From DATFVA01 sp963832355 (lineage in GTDB: Bacteria > Bacteroidota > Ignavibacteria > Ignavibacteriales > Ignavibacteriaceae), in contig CAWHTX010000017.1 in NCBI GenBank assembly GCA_963832355.1, positions 225,328 to 289,327 on the forward strand: a DNA stretch of 64,000 bases, given 5' to 3'. Positions 1-8,440 of the stretch are shown here, in pieces. The notes below the pieces were generated by a model. It worked only from the letters and a program-made list of their open reading frames with translations, had not been told where the DNA came from and ran no database searches. The position numbers were made by a program, and so were the translations under genes. The first letter of the stretch is position 1; each line of letters starts with the position of its first letter.

Positions 1-190
1 TTTTGTGTTTTTCAAGAAGATCAAGCGTCCTTTGCGGCAGTGCGTTTCCTTCTTTACACCAGAATTCCCATCCAATATCAGCATGTACATACTCGGCTTC
101 AAATCCGGCTGCCTCCAGAACCTTTAATGACTCAGGTAATACAGTTTTACCGATACCATCGCCGGGCATTGTTACTATTGTTCTTTTCAT
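1..190 (-). CDS. Isocitrate/isopropylmalate dehydrogenase family protein, N-terminal part (cut by window edge)
   Basis: Reading leftwards from ATG at 190 the first 63 codons give MKRTIVTMPGDGIG followed by KTVLPESLKVLEAAGF and WEFWCKEGNALPQRT. The PGDGIG turn close to the N-terminus is the hallmark of the NAD(P)-dependent decarboxylating dehydrogenases (isocitrate, isopropylmalate, homoisocitrate, tartrate). The stretch ADIGWEFW with GNALP resembles the short isocitrate-dehydrogenase-like branch more than LeuB, but the substrate cannot be fixed from 63 residues. A GGAGA ribosome-binding site lies at 201-205, ten bases before the start. If it is isocitrate dehydrogenase it would pair functionally with the citrate synthase at the other end of this window, though the two are not linked. 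The rest of the gene lies before base 1. Confidence 0.8.
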   Translation of the reverse strand, partial: MKRTIVTMPGDGIGKTVLPESLKVLEAAGFEAEYVHADIGWEFWCKEGNALPQRTLDLLEKHK

Positions 191-641
191 AAAGAGATTT
201 TCTCCAGAATTCAATAAAAATTGTGATCAAAATTAGAGAATACTTATCAGCTAAGCAAACCGGAAAGGGGGAAGGTGGGGGGATGGGGAGACAGATTATC
301 TACTAATTTTTTGCCGTTAAAAGCAGCTAATAGGGGAAATGAGGGCGGCAGACATTTTATCTGCTGATGTTAAAACTCTAACGAGATTTGTACTTCTCCG
401 GAGGATTGTGAATAAGGCCTGGGCAATGGGTAGGAAAGGAGGTGATTGCCTCTGTCGGGGACTCTACACAATATGGCTACTAATTTTCGCCGGTAAATGC
501 GGCTGATGATGGGTATCGTCAACTATTTCGCCATTTTATGGAATAAAAATTGTGACATAGTACGAGAAATGTCTCATAATAGTGGACATTTATAACTAAA
601 CCATCTTATACAGGTACATATCGAGGTGAATTTTACTTTCT
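191..641. other. Structured intergenic region between divergent genes
   Basis: No convincing gene. It contains: a 14-bp exact direct repeat AATAAAAATTGTGA at 213-226 and 542-555; a G-run tract at about 262-290 with several runs of four to six G; a diverged direct repeat beginning CTACTAATTTT at 300-310 and 477-487 and continuing for roughly 30 more bases (GCCGTTAAAAGCAGCTAA versus GCCGGTAAATGCGGCTGA); and the hairpin at 422-450 listed separately. It should also hold the divergent promoters for the dehydrogenase and the hybrid kinase, but no promoter could be placed with confidence. Confidence 0.5.
422..450 (+). other. Hairpin with a Shine-Dalgarno-like purine loop
   Basis: GGCAAT (422-427) pairs with ATTGCC (445-450). 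The 17-base loop contains GGGTAGGA and AAAGGAGGTGAT, the latter running into the stem and matching the full anti-Shine-Dalgarno tail of 16S rRNA. The nearest possible start codons (TTG at 446, ATG at 474) open only a tiny reading frame ending at TAA 495. The GGGTAGGA octamer also occurs in the loops of the two small RNAs near 33.4-33.6 kb. Function unknown; it could be a leader element, a decoy or chance. Confidence 0.35.
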
Positions 642-3600
642 TTGAAGAAAAATTTACAATATATTGAACAAAACCTGGAAGAGTTACATCAACTTCAGAG
701 TCTTTTAAAGGAACTGAGGCAGAATGGCCATGATTCAGTCCCTGCACAAGCCCTGAAGGATTTGTCTATCGCGATAGAACGATATCGTGAGGCTTACCTT
801 GAATTCAACCTCGTTACGCAGGCTTCACTGGATGTAATCTTAAGATTATCCGCTTCCGGAAAAATTTCCTATATCAGTCCTTCATGTAAAGAACTAACCG
901 GCTACGAACCATACGAAGTTGCCGGAAAATCGTTTACCGAGTTCATCCCTCAGCCTAAAATTTTTGAGTACACCAACCTTATATTAAATCTTTTCCGCGG
1001 GAGAGAGGAAATCATCTTCCAGCTGGACATAGTTCATAAAGACGGCCGCATAATTCCTGTAGAAATTAATGGAAGAGTGATAGAGCTTGGAGGAAAGTTC
1101 TTTGCACAGGCGACCTTAAGGGATATAAGCACCCGCATTGAAGCTCAGAAAAAACTTGAATCATCAGAAAACACTTTTCACATGATATGGGACAAATCTT
1201 CCGAAGGCATGCTTCTGACGGATGAAGAGGGTTATATCTTCATGTGCAATTATGCTTATGCCCGGATGATAGATAAACATAAAGCGGAGATAGAAGGTAC
1301 GCTGCTTTCAACTCATTATGACGAAATTACGGGTCGTGATGCGCTTGATAAATATAAAAGTTTCTTTAAGGAGAATTCTTTCCGCTCAAAGTACGAATCA
1401 AGTGTAAGACTTTGGAACGGGATGCTGATAGACCTGGAGGTTTCAAATACTTTCATAAATGACCTAAACGGAAAAAAATTCCTGCTCAGTATCCTTCGGG
1501 ATATATCCGAAAGAAAATCAAACGAAAGGCTGCTCAGAAAAAAAGACCGTCTTCTCCAGGGAATTGCTGAAGCAACAAAAACAGCCATCTCCAAAACAGA
1601 TATTGACAACGGCTTGTCCAAGGCTCTGCGTATACTTGGTATGGCCGCAGAAGTTGACAGGGTATATATTTATAAGCACCAGGTGAACGATGAGACAGAC
1701 GAAATGTTCGTCAGTATCCAGTATGAGTGGTCCTCCGTTAATTCTGAGTCCCAATTGAAAAATCCCGTGCTGCAGAGATTATCTTATTCAAGATTTGCAT
1801 CTCTCGATTTTTACGGGAATTTTGAAAAAGGAAAGACGCTTAAATTCCTTATCAAGAAACTGCCCCCGGAGGAAAGAATAGTTTTCGTCGACAGAAATAT
1901 CAAATCAATTCTGCTTGTACCGATTATGATTGACGCATCATATTGGGGATTTATCGGATTCGACGACTGCCGGAGCGACAGGTTATGGAATGAGGATGAG
2001 GAATATTTTCTTTCAACCATGGCTGCTACAATCGGTGCGGTAATTAAACAGGATAATATTAAGAATGAACTCATAAAGAAAAATTATGAGCTCGATAAAG
2101 CATTAATTGAAACCGAAAATGCTGCAAGGATCAAAAGTGAATTCCTTGCAACAATGAGTCACGAAATCCGTACGCCAATGAATGGTGTAATAGGAATGAC
2201 GGGACTCCTGCTCGATACAGAACTCACCACAGAACAGAAAGAATATGTTGAATCGATACGTTTAAGCGGCGATCAGCTGCTTGTGATCATAAATGATCTG
2301 CTTGATTTTTCAAAGATCGAGTCGGAAAAGCTTGAGATAGAATCCAACCCGTTTAAACTCAGGGACTGCATCGAAGATTCTCTTGATCTTCTTGCAACAC
2401 GGGCAGCGGAGAAGAAACTTGATATGGTGTATAACCTGGATCCCGACTGTCCCTCAACCATCAGGGGCGATGTTACAAGGGTAAGACAGATCTTAACAAA
2501 CCTTCTGAGCAATGCTGTAAAGTTCACCGAAGAAGGCGAGGTGCTTATTACAGTCAACTCTGCAAGAATCGACGGTAACAAATACGAATTAAAATTCTGT
2601 GTGAAAGATTCGGGAATAGGTATACCCGAGAATAAAAAACACAGGCTGTTTCAGGCATTTACACAGCTCGATGCTTCCATCAACAGATCTTACGGCGGAA
2701 CGGGTCTGGGTCTTGTGATAAGCAAGCGGCTTACTGAGCTAATGGGCGGAAAGATGTGGATGGAAAGTAAAGTTAACCAGGGAAGCAGCTTTTATTTTAC
2801 TATAATTGCGGAGGCTGTAGAACTTCAATCGAAAATATATCAGCAGAAGATTAAGGAACTTGAGAATAAACGCGTACTTATAATTGATGATAATGAAGTC
2901 TCGCTGAAGTCTATTACCGAACAGGCGCTTGCCTGGAATATGATCCCTATAAGGACCATCTATCCCAGGGTTGCACTCGACCTTCTTAAAAAAGACCAGT
3001 TCGATGTAATTATTGTTGATCAGCATATGCCTTCAATAGACGGATTTACACTTATTGAACAGATCAGAGCCATGAAAAATGGTTCTGAAATACCTGTTGT
3101 TCTTCTGGGAATGATGTCAAAAAAGGTAAAGAGACGTACGTCCGACGGGGACAGCCTCATTTCAATTATCAATAAACCAATAAAATACAGCAGTATGAGA
3201 GATACATTGAGACAGCTTCTTAATACAGGCGGGGATATAAAATCAGGCGTTAAGCAGGAGAATTCTCCCGGCTCAAAATATCCTTTAAGAATACTTTTGG
3301 CTGAAGATAATGCGGTTAACCAGAAGGTTGCACTTAAAATGCTTGAGCGGCTCGGCTATAGGGGCGATGTGGCGGCCAACGGACTTGAAGTACTGGATGC
3401 TGTACAGAAAATAAAATACGATCTGGTTCTGATGGATATGTTAATGCCGGAAATGGACGGGATAGAGACTTCAAAACTAATTATAAATGCTATCCCAAAA
3501 GAAAATCAGCCCGTTATAGTGGCAATGACTGCGAATAATATTGAAGAGAACAAAGACAAATGCATGGAGGCAGGTATGGAAGACTTCTTACAAAAACCAA

Positions 3601-4061
3601 TATCCCAGGAGAAGCTTGGGGATTGTCTTCAGAAATGGGGAAAAGCAAAGCAAAAAAGCAACGGTAAATCGGGAAACCATAATTTTTCAATTATTGATGA
3701 AAGTAAAATCAGTTTCCTCCAGGATATAAATTCAAACGAGGATGCGGCATTTATGCTTGAACTTCTCGATGTTTATATAACTGAGCTGCCGAGGACCATA
3801 AATCTTATCTCTGAAGCAATAAATAATGAAAATGCTAAAGATCTGATGTTCAATTCTCATAAGTTAAAGGGCAGTAGTCTTACTCTTGGTATGGATGTCA
3901 TTTCGGATATAAGCATTAAGCTTGAAAATGCGGCTAAATCGGGCATCTTTAATGACAGTGTCAGGAGACTTGGAAATGAACTTTCAGAAAAAGTTGAAAT
4001 TGTAGAAAAAGAACTGGAAATTATCAGGACGAAATTCAATAAATTAACCAGTCAGACCTGA
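642..4061 (+). CDS. Hybrid sensor histidine kinase (PAS-PAS-GAF-HisKA-HATPase-REC-REC-HPt)
   Basis: A 1139-residue phosphorelay kinase with no membrane segment, so probably cytoplasmic. Order: helical N-terminus (1-55), PAS (about 60-165), PAS (about 175-295), GAF (about 300-485), HisKA with MSHEIRTP and phospho-acceptor His507, HATPase with LSNAVKF, DSGIGIP and GGTGLGL, receiver 1 (IIDDN, phospho-Asp793 in VDQHMP), receiver 2 (AEDN, phospho-Asp932 in MDMLMPEMDG), and an HPt domain with His1073 in SHKLKGSS. All relay residues are present, so a full BarA/ArcB-like His-Asp-His chain can run inside one protein, presumably handing phosphate to an unlinked receiver. The start is TTG at 642; GAGGTG at 623-628 is a rather distant ribosome-binding site, so the exact start is uncertain. 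The methyltransferase gene follows after 4 bases. Confidence 0.93.
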   Translation: MKKNLQYIEQNLEELHQLQSLLKELRQNGHDSVPAQALKDLSIAIERYREAYLEFNLVTQASLDVILRLSASGKISYISPSCKELTGYEPYEVAGKSFTEFIPQPKIFEYTNLILNLFRGREEIIFQLDIVHKDGRIIPVEINGRVIELGGKFFAQATLRDISTRIEAQKKLESSENTFHMIWDKSSEGMLLTDEEGYIFMCNYAYARMIDKHKAEIEGTLLSTHYDEITGRDALDKYKSFFKENSFRSKYESSVRLWNGMLIDLEVSNTFINDLNGKKFLLSILRDISERKSNERLLRKKDRLLQGIAEATKTAISKTDIDNGLSKALRILGMAAEVDRVYIYKHQVNDETDEMFVSIQYEWSSVNSESQLKNPVLQRLSYSRFASLDFYGNFEKGKTLKFLIKKLPPEERIVFVDRNIKSILLVPIMIDASYWGFIGFDDCRSDRLWNEDEEYFLSTMAATIGAVIKQDNIKNELIKKNYELDKALIETENAARIKSEFLATMSHEIRTPMNGVIGMTGLLLDTELTTEQKEYVESIRLSGDQLLVIINDLLDFSKIESEKLEIESNPFKLRDCIEDSLDLLATRAAEKKLDMVYNLDPDCPSTIRGDVTRVRQILTNLLSNAVKFTEEGEVLITVNSARIDGNKYELKFCVKDSGIGIPENKKHRLFQAFTQLDASINRSYGGTGLGLVISKRLTELMGGKMWMESKVNQGSSFYFTIIAEAVELQSKIYQQKIKELENKRVLIIDDNEVSLKSITEQALAWNMIPIRTIYPRVALDLLKKDQFDVIIVDQHMPSIDGFTLIEQIRAMKNGSEIPVVLLGMMSKKVKRRTSDGDSLISIINKPIKYSSMRDTLRQLLNTGGDIKSGVKQENSPGSKYPLRILLAEDNAVNQKVALKMLERLGYRGDVAANGLEVLDAVQKIKYDLVLMDMLMPEMDGIETSKLIINAIPKENQPVIVAMTANNIEENKDKCMEAGMEDFLQKPISQEKLGDCLQKWGKAKQKSNGKSGNHNFSIIDESKISFLQDINSNEDAAFMLELLDVYITELPRTINLISEAINNENAKDLMFNSHKLKGSSLTLGMDVISDISIKLENAAKSGIFNDSVRRLGNELSEKVEIVEKELEIIRTKFNKLTSQT

Positions 4062-4065
4062 TACT

Positions 4066-5016
4066 TTGCCAAAGAAAGAAAAAGCTCCTTACAACCGCAC
4101 CCTTGAAATAATTAAGGGTGAAGAAAAAAAACTTAAAGCTTCTCTCATCAAACTAAACTCTTCCGTTACTGAAGAATCCATTTCGAATAAAATAATTAAC
4201 CAGGATCTGTTTACGGCAATTGATCTGCTGCCCGACTCCTTCGTCGATCTGCTCTTTGTCGACCCGCCGTATAATATGTATAAGAAGTTCAATACCAATT
4301 CTTTTAATATAGTCGACTCCGACAAGTACCAGGAATGGATGGAAAGCTGGCTCAGCAGGCTTGTCCGTGTGTTGAAACCGGATGCTTCAATATATATCTG
4401 CGGCGACTGGCGGGCTTCGGCGGCAATTTATAATTCCGGCTCGAAATATTTTACACTCAGGAACAGGATCACCTGGGAGAGGGAAAAGGGAAGAGGAGCA
4501 AAAGCAAACTGGAAGAACTGTTCCGAGGATATCTGGTATTTCACAAAAGGCAATGAATATAAATTCAATATTGAGGATGTTAAAATAAAGCGCAGAGTGC
4601 TGGCCCCTTACAGGGAGAACGGGAAGCCGAAAGACTGGGTGGAGGACGAGATTGCGAATTTCAGGATCACACATCCTTCAAACATATGGACGGACATCAC
4701 CGTTCCATTCTGGTCGATGCCCGAGAATACCGAACATCCCACGCAAAAGCCTGAAAAGCTCCTTGCGAAAATAATTCTTGCCAGTTCCGATGAAGGCGAC
4801 ATGGTTTTTGATCCCTTCCTTGGATCGGGTACAACCGCTGCAGCGGCAAAAAAACTGGGCCGCCGTTACTGTGGAATTGAGATCGATGAACAGTACTGCC
4901 TTCTTGCGCAAAAAAGAATTGAGCTTGCTGAGAAGGACAAATCAATACAGGGATTCAGCGGAGGGATGTTCTGGGAGAGAAATACACTTTCAGAACAGAA
5001 GAAAAAGAGAAAATAA
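4066..5016 (+). CDS. DNA adenine/cytosine-N4 methyltransferase, beta-class order
   Basis: 316 residues. Catalytic motif IV is DPPY (Asp66-Tyr69, in VDPPYNMY) and the AdoMet-binding motif I comes afterwards (DPFLGSGTT from about residue 249, followed by GIEIDEQY). The order IV - target recognition - I is that of beta-class amino-methyltransferases of the CcrM/MboII type, which methylate adenine N6 or cytosine N4. No restriction endonuclease lies next to it, so it may be an orphan regulatory methylase or the partner of a distant enzyme. The start TTG at 4066 lies only 4 bases after the kinase stop and has no own ribosome-binding site, suggesting translational coupling with the sensor kinase. 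The target sequence cannot be deduced. Confidence 0.9.
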   Translation: MPKKEKAPYNRTLEIIKGEEKKLKASLIKLNSSVTEESISNKIINQDLFTAIDLLPDSFVDLLFVDPPYNMYKKFNTNSFNIVDSDKYQEWMESWLSRLVRVLKPDASIYICGDWRASAAIYNSGSKYFTLRNRITWEREKGRGAKANWKNCSEDIWYFTKGNEYKFNIEDVKIKRRVLAPYRENGKPKDWVEDEIANFRITHPSNIWTDITVPFWSMPENTEHPTQKPEKLLAKIILASSDEGDMVFDPFLGSGTTAAAAKKLGRRYCGIEIDEQYCLLAQKRIELAEKDKSIQGFSGGMFWERNTLSEQKKKRK

Positions 5017-5095
5017 TTATCTCTAAATAACTTGATCCATAAGTTATATTTTCAAAAATTGGAACCTCGCTTTTAGAAATTTTATAAAGAAATTT

Positions 5096-5190
5096 CCGGG
5101 TGCTGTTAACAAGTTAGTGCCTAACCCCGTCAGGTCCGGAAGGAAGCAGCGGTAAGCACGAAGCCTGTGTAATGGCTACCCGGTTTTTTT
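5096..5190 (+). ncRNA. ffs: Bacterial small signal recognition particle RNA (4.5S-type)
   Basis: The apical signature GTCAGGTCCGGAAGGAAGCA, which binds Ffh, occupies about 5129-5148. Flanking strands pair to give one long hairpin: CCGGGTGC at 5096-5103 with the closing GGCTACCCGG at 5173-5182. A run of seven T (5184-5190) follows directly and serves as an intrinsic terminator. At about 90 nt it is the Alu-less bacterial form that targets nascent membrane and secreted proteins with Ffh and FtsY. It converges on the propeller gene at 5197, only a few bases away. Confidence 0.95.
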
Positions 5191-5196
5191 ATCCGA

Positions 5197-7569
5197 TTAC
5201 CTCAAAAGGATCATCTTCCTGGTTTGAACAAAATCTCCGGATCTCATTTGATAGAAATACACACCGCTTGGCAGGTTAGCTGCATCCCAGGTTAACTCAT
5301 AAGTACCGGATGGTTTTTCTCCACTTACCATCGTTTCAATTTCTTTTCCCAAAACATCATAAACTTTTATCTGAACCTGTGAAGTTTTGTGGACTGAGTA
5401 TTTTATCTTTGTGTCCGGATTAAAGGGATTCGGGAAGTTTTGTTCAAGGACATATCCTTTGATATTTCCTGCATCAACTTCGACTACGTTTGAATATTTA
5501 TAAATGCCGTTGAAATCTATTTGTTTTAGCCGGTAGAAATATTTTCCATTTACGAAGATGTTATCGGTATATGAATAATCGTGCTTATCTGTTGTGGTCC
5601 CTTTGCCCTGAGCAAACCCGATTGCTGTAAAATTACCTTCAGCCGATCTTCGCTGGATTTCAAAACCTTTATTGTTTAGCTCAGCAGCTGTACTCCATTT
5701 TAAGATTACACTTTTATTCTCTGAGTTTGCTGTAAATGATATTAGTTCTACGGGTGTCCCGCCATTCACCGTGTTTATTATTGTCCCGTTATTCCCCACT
5801 ATCCATCCCGCTCCTGTATCTGTGAAATAAACTGAAAATAAGTTATTGTTAGTTCCACTGTTTTGAGACGTCCAGCTATCTCCTCCATCGGTAGAATAAA
5901 ATATTACTCCGCCATACCCCGCAGTCCAGCCTATAGAAGAATTTATAAAACGGACTGAATACAATTGATTGGTGGTGCCAAAACTTTGAGAAGTCCAGCT
6001 GCCGCCGCCGTCGGTTGTTTTAAATATAATCCCATCATTATAAGGTCCGTTTCCCGAACCAGCAATCCAGCCGGTATTAGAATCTACGAAATACAGGGAA
6101 TTCAGATGATTATAAACGCCGCTGTTCTGAGAAGTCCAGGTATTTCCGCCATCAGTTGTTCTCAGGATTTTCCCGTTCTCTCCTACAGTCCATCCGGTAT
6201 TTATATCAGTAAACCAGACTGAATTCAAATTATATGAAGTCCCTCTATATTCAGACGACCAATTAATTCCACCATCAATTGTTTTAAGTATTGTTCCGTT
6301 ATTACCCACAGTCCAGCCGATATTTGAGTCGATGAAATAAATCGAACATAAAAAATTGGATGTTCCGCTGTTCTGGACTATCCAGCTGTTTCCACCATCA
6401 GTTGTCTTTAGGATTATCCCATAATTGCCCACAACCCAACCGGTATCAGAGTCAATGAAAAAGACTGACCATAGAAAATTCAGAGTGCCGCTGACCTGAG
6501 ATGTCCAGTTATTTCCACTATCAGTTGTTTTGAGAATAATTCCATTGAATCCCACGGCCAGGCCCGTACCAGGACCAGTAAACCAAACCGACCGCAATGC
6601 ATTGGTAGTTCCAGTGCTTTGAAATGTCCAATAACTTCCGGAATTAACTGTTTTAAGGATCTTTCCATTACCTGATACCATCCATCCCGTGGATAAATCT
6701 GTGAAGCAAATTGAATTCAATTTGCTCATTGTTCCGCTGATCAGAATTGTCCAGCTGCTTCCCCCATCAGTTGTTTTAAATATGGAACCGCCATCACCCG
6801 CGACCCAGCCGACATTAGAATCCGCAAAAAATATAGAATTAAAATAATCAGTGGTTCCGGTACTTTGAGGTGTCCAGGCATTTCCACCATTAGTCGTCTT
6901 CAGAATTGTTCCGAAGATCCCTGCTATCCAGCCGGTATTTGAATCTATAAAACAAACTGAATGCAAATCATCGGTAGTCCCGCTGCTTTGAGATATCCAG
7001 TTATTTCCGCCGTCAGTGGTCTTAAGGATAATCCCCCCAAACCCCCCTACAGCCCAGCCGGTATTTGAGTCTACGAAATAAACAGAATAAAAAGAATGTG
7101 TGTATATGCTGTCCTGCACTATCCAGCTGATACCGCCGTCGGTGGACTTGAAAATTGTACCATAGATTAAATTCCCACCTACAGCCCATCCGATAGCCGG
7201 ATCTATAAAAAAGACAGATCTGAGGGAATGAGTTGTTCCACTATTCTCTGATAACCAGTTATTTCCTCCGTCGGTAGTTCTGAGCACTGATCCGTTTTTT
7301 CCCACTACCCACCCATTATCAAAATCTGTGAAATAAACTGAGTACAAATTATTTGTTGTCCCACTGCTTTGAGAAACCCAGTTACTTCCACCATCGGTAG
7401 TACACAGAATTGTTCCGCAGTCGCCAACAGCCCATCCGGTATTAGAATCCACGAAATAAACTGATGATAACGGATTACCCTGCGGTAAAGGATTTTGCCA
7501 GGACCATTGGGCTGAACAAATATGTGTTAATAAAAGAGTGAGTATTATTCCCTTAATTAAAGATTTCAT
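5197..7569 (-). CDS. Secreted 14-repeat Ycf48/BNR-like beta-propeller protein with T9SS sorting domain
   Basis: 790 residues with a signal peptide (KGIILTLLLTHICSAQ). Residues 30-620 consist of 14 units of about 41-43 residues with the pattern SVYFxDSxTGWxVGxxGxI, then LKTTDGGxxW. This is the Ycf48/Asp-box type blade, and 14 blades would fit two seven-bladed propellers. One unit has GLAVG instead of GW. A fibronectin-like segment (WSTAAELNNKGFEIQR) follows, then the type IX secretion sorting domain: NFPNPFNPDTKIKYSV, VYDVLGKEI, and the final SGVYFYQMRSGDF...KMILLR. It is therefore expected to be exported by T9SS and surface-attached or released. Ligand unknown. The gene stands alone and converges with the SRP RNA. 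Confidence 0.9.
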   Translation of the reverse strand: MKSLIKGIILTLLLTHICSAQWSWQNPLPQGNPLSSVYFVDSNTGWAVGDCGTILCTTDGGSNWVSQSSGTTNNLYSVYFTDFDNGWVVGKNGSVLRTTDGGNNWLSENSGTTHSLRSVFFIDPAIGWAVGGNLIYGTIFKSTDGGISWIVQDSIYTHSFYSVYFVDSNTGWAVGGFGGIILKTTDGGNNWISQSSGTTDDLHSVCFIDSNTGWIAGIFGTILKTTNGGNAWTPQSTGTTDYFNSIFFADSNVGWVAGDGGSIFKTTDGGSSWTILISGTMSKLNSICFTDLSTGWMVSGNGKILKTVNSGSYWTFQSTGTTNALRSVWFTGPGTGLAVGFNGIILKTTDSGNNWTSQVSGTLNFLWSVFFIDSDTGWVVGNYGIILKTTDGGNSWIVQNSGTSNFLCSIYFIDSNIGWTVGNNGTILKTIDGGINWSSEYRGTSYNLNSVWFTDINTGWTVGENGKILRTTDGGNTWTSQNSGVYNHLNSLYFVDSNTGWIAGSGNGPYNDGIIFKTTDGGGSWTSQSFGTTNQLYSVRFINSSIGWTAGYGGVIFYSTDGGDSWTSQNSGTNNNLFSVYFTDTGAGWIVGNNGTIINTVNGGTPVELISFTANSENKSVILKWSTAAELNNKGFEIQRRSAEGNFTAIGFAQGKGTTTDKHDYSYTDNIFVNGKYFYRLKQIDFNGIYKYSNVVEVDAGNIKGYVLEQNFPNPFNPDTKIKYSVHKTSQVQIKVYDVLGKEIETMVSGEKPSGTYELTWDAANLPSGVYFYQMRSGDFVQTRKMILLR

Positions 7570-7661
7570 CCTATTCTCCCTGTTGACACGATAAATTAGG
7601 CAGATGTTATTTATTAGTCAAGATTACTCTCTTATAACTCAAAAGATTTTTAGTACGCTGT

Positions 7662-8144
7662 CTATTTTAAAAAGGCATCGGAGGGGATGAGGTATTCGAG
7701 ATAACCCTTCGAAAGATTTACTTTCCCGTTGAAAGAGATCTTTGCTAATGCGGCTTTTTTGAAATCTACCAGCGCTCCTGATGAAGATATGAGATTTGAG
7801 ACGTGCTCCGATAAATCCGGCTGATGGCCTACAACAATAATATTATCCGCGTCAAGGGAGTTGACCAGTGTTATCAGATCTTTGGTAAAACACCCGGCCC
7901 CAAGCGATTTATCTTTTATAATTTCTTTTTCATACTCAAAAACTTCAGCAATTATCTCTGCCGTTTCCAGCGCACGTGAATAGGGTGAGGTACAGATAAG
8001 ATCCAGTCTGTTTATAATGTACATCCATCCTTCGGCCGCAGATCTTATTTGTTCTCTGCCCTCCTTAAGAAGTCTTCTTTCTTCATCCCGCTTTCCGGGC
8101 TGCGTTTTTTCAGCGTCTGCATGTCTTACTAAGTAAAGGTTCAT
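7662..8144 (-). CDS. sixA: SixA-type phosphohistidine phosphatase
   Basis: 160 residues of the histidine phosphatase (phosphoglycerate-mutase-like) superfamily. The N-terminal LVRHADAE carries the nucleophile His8 in an RHA triad typical of SixA; SPYSRALETAEI carries the second arginine; VVGHQPDL carries the second catalytic histidine. SixA removes phosphate from phosphohistidine in HPt-type proteins or PTS proteins. The length matches the family. Its ATG overlaps the stop of the upstream 99-residue gene by four bases, so the two are translationally coupled. Linking it to the HPt-containing kinase at 642 is only a guess. Confidence 0.9.
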   Translation of the reverse strand: MNLYLVRHADAEKTQPGKRDEERRLLKEGREQIRSAAEGWMYIINRLDLICTSPYSRALETAEIIAEVFEYEKEIIKDKSLGAGCFTKDLITLVNSLDADNIIVVGHQPDLSEHVSNLISSSGALVDFKKAALAKISFNGKVNLSKGYLEYLIPSDAFLK

Positions 8145-8440
8145 AATTCCTCTTCATCATTTACAAAAATAATATCGATATTCTGATGAAAATCCATCAG
8201 ATCCTTGTTAAGTTTTTTCCCCTCTTTCGAGGCCATTAGCCGGTTCCATTCATCACGCGAATCTACCGTAACCTCACAAAACCATGTGTATTTCTGCTCA
8301 AGAAGCAGACTGCTCTCAACTTTAGCAGGTTTTATTTCTTTTCTCGAGATCTCATTTAATATCGGAACGGTGAAATCCCTGAAGTGCTTAATTATGTTCG
8401 GGTCGTCTGACTTCTTTATGAATAAAAGCATTTTATACAT
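8141..8440 (-). CDS. Small EthD/dimeric alpha-beta barrel-like protein
   Basis: 99 residues beginning MYKMLLFIKKSDDPNIIKHF. The layout (short strand, helix containing xFRDFTVPIL, later strand TWFCEVTVDS, helix, final strand IDIIFVNDEE) resembles the ferredoxin-like dimeric barrels of the EthD family, whose members range from heme or quinone monooxygenases to proteins of unknown role. No catalytic residue can be named. Its start shares one base with the stop of the lipoprotein gene upstream (TGATG) and its stop overlaps the start of sixA, so it is the middle gene of a tight three-gene operon. Confidence 0.6.
   Translation of the reverse strand: MYKMLLFIKKSDDPNIIKHFRDFTVPILNEISRKEIKPAKVESSLLLEQKYTWFCEVTVDSRDEWNRLMASKEGKKLNKDLMDFHQNIDIIFVNDEEEL

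Noticed and set aside
262..290. G-quadruplex-like tract
   Set aside because: Several G-runs are present but a 30-base purine tract is weak evidence for a functional quadruplex.
5197..7569. CRISPR-like periodic repeats
   Set aside because: The periodicity of about 125 bases is explained by coding for 14 protein blades; repeats are diverged and have no spacers.
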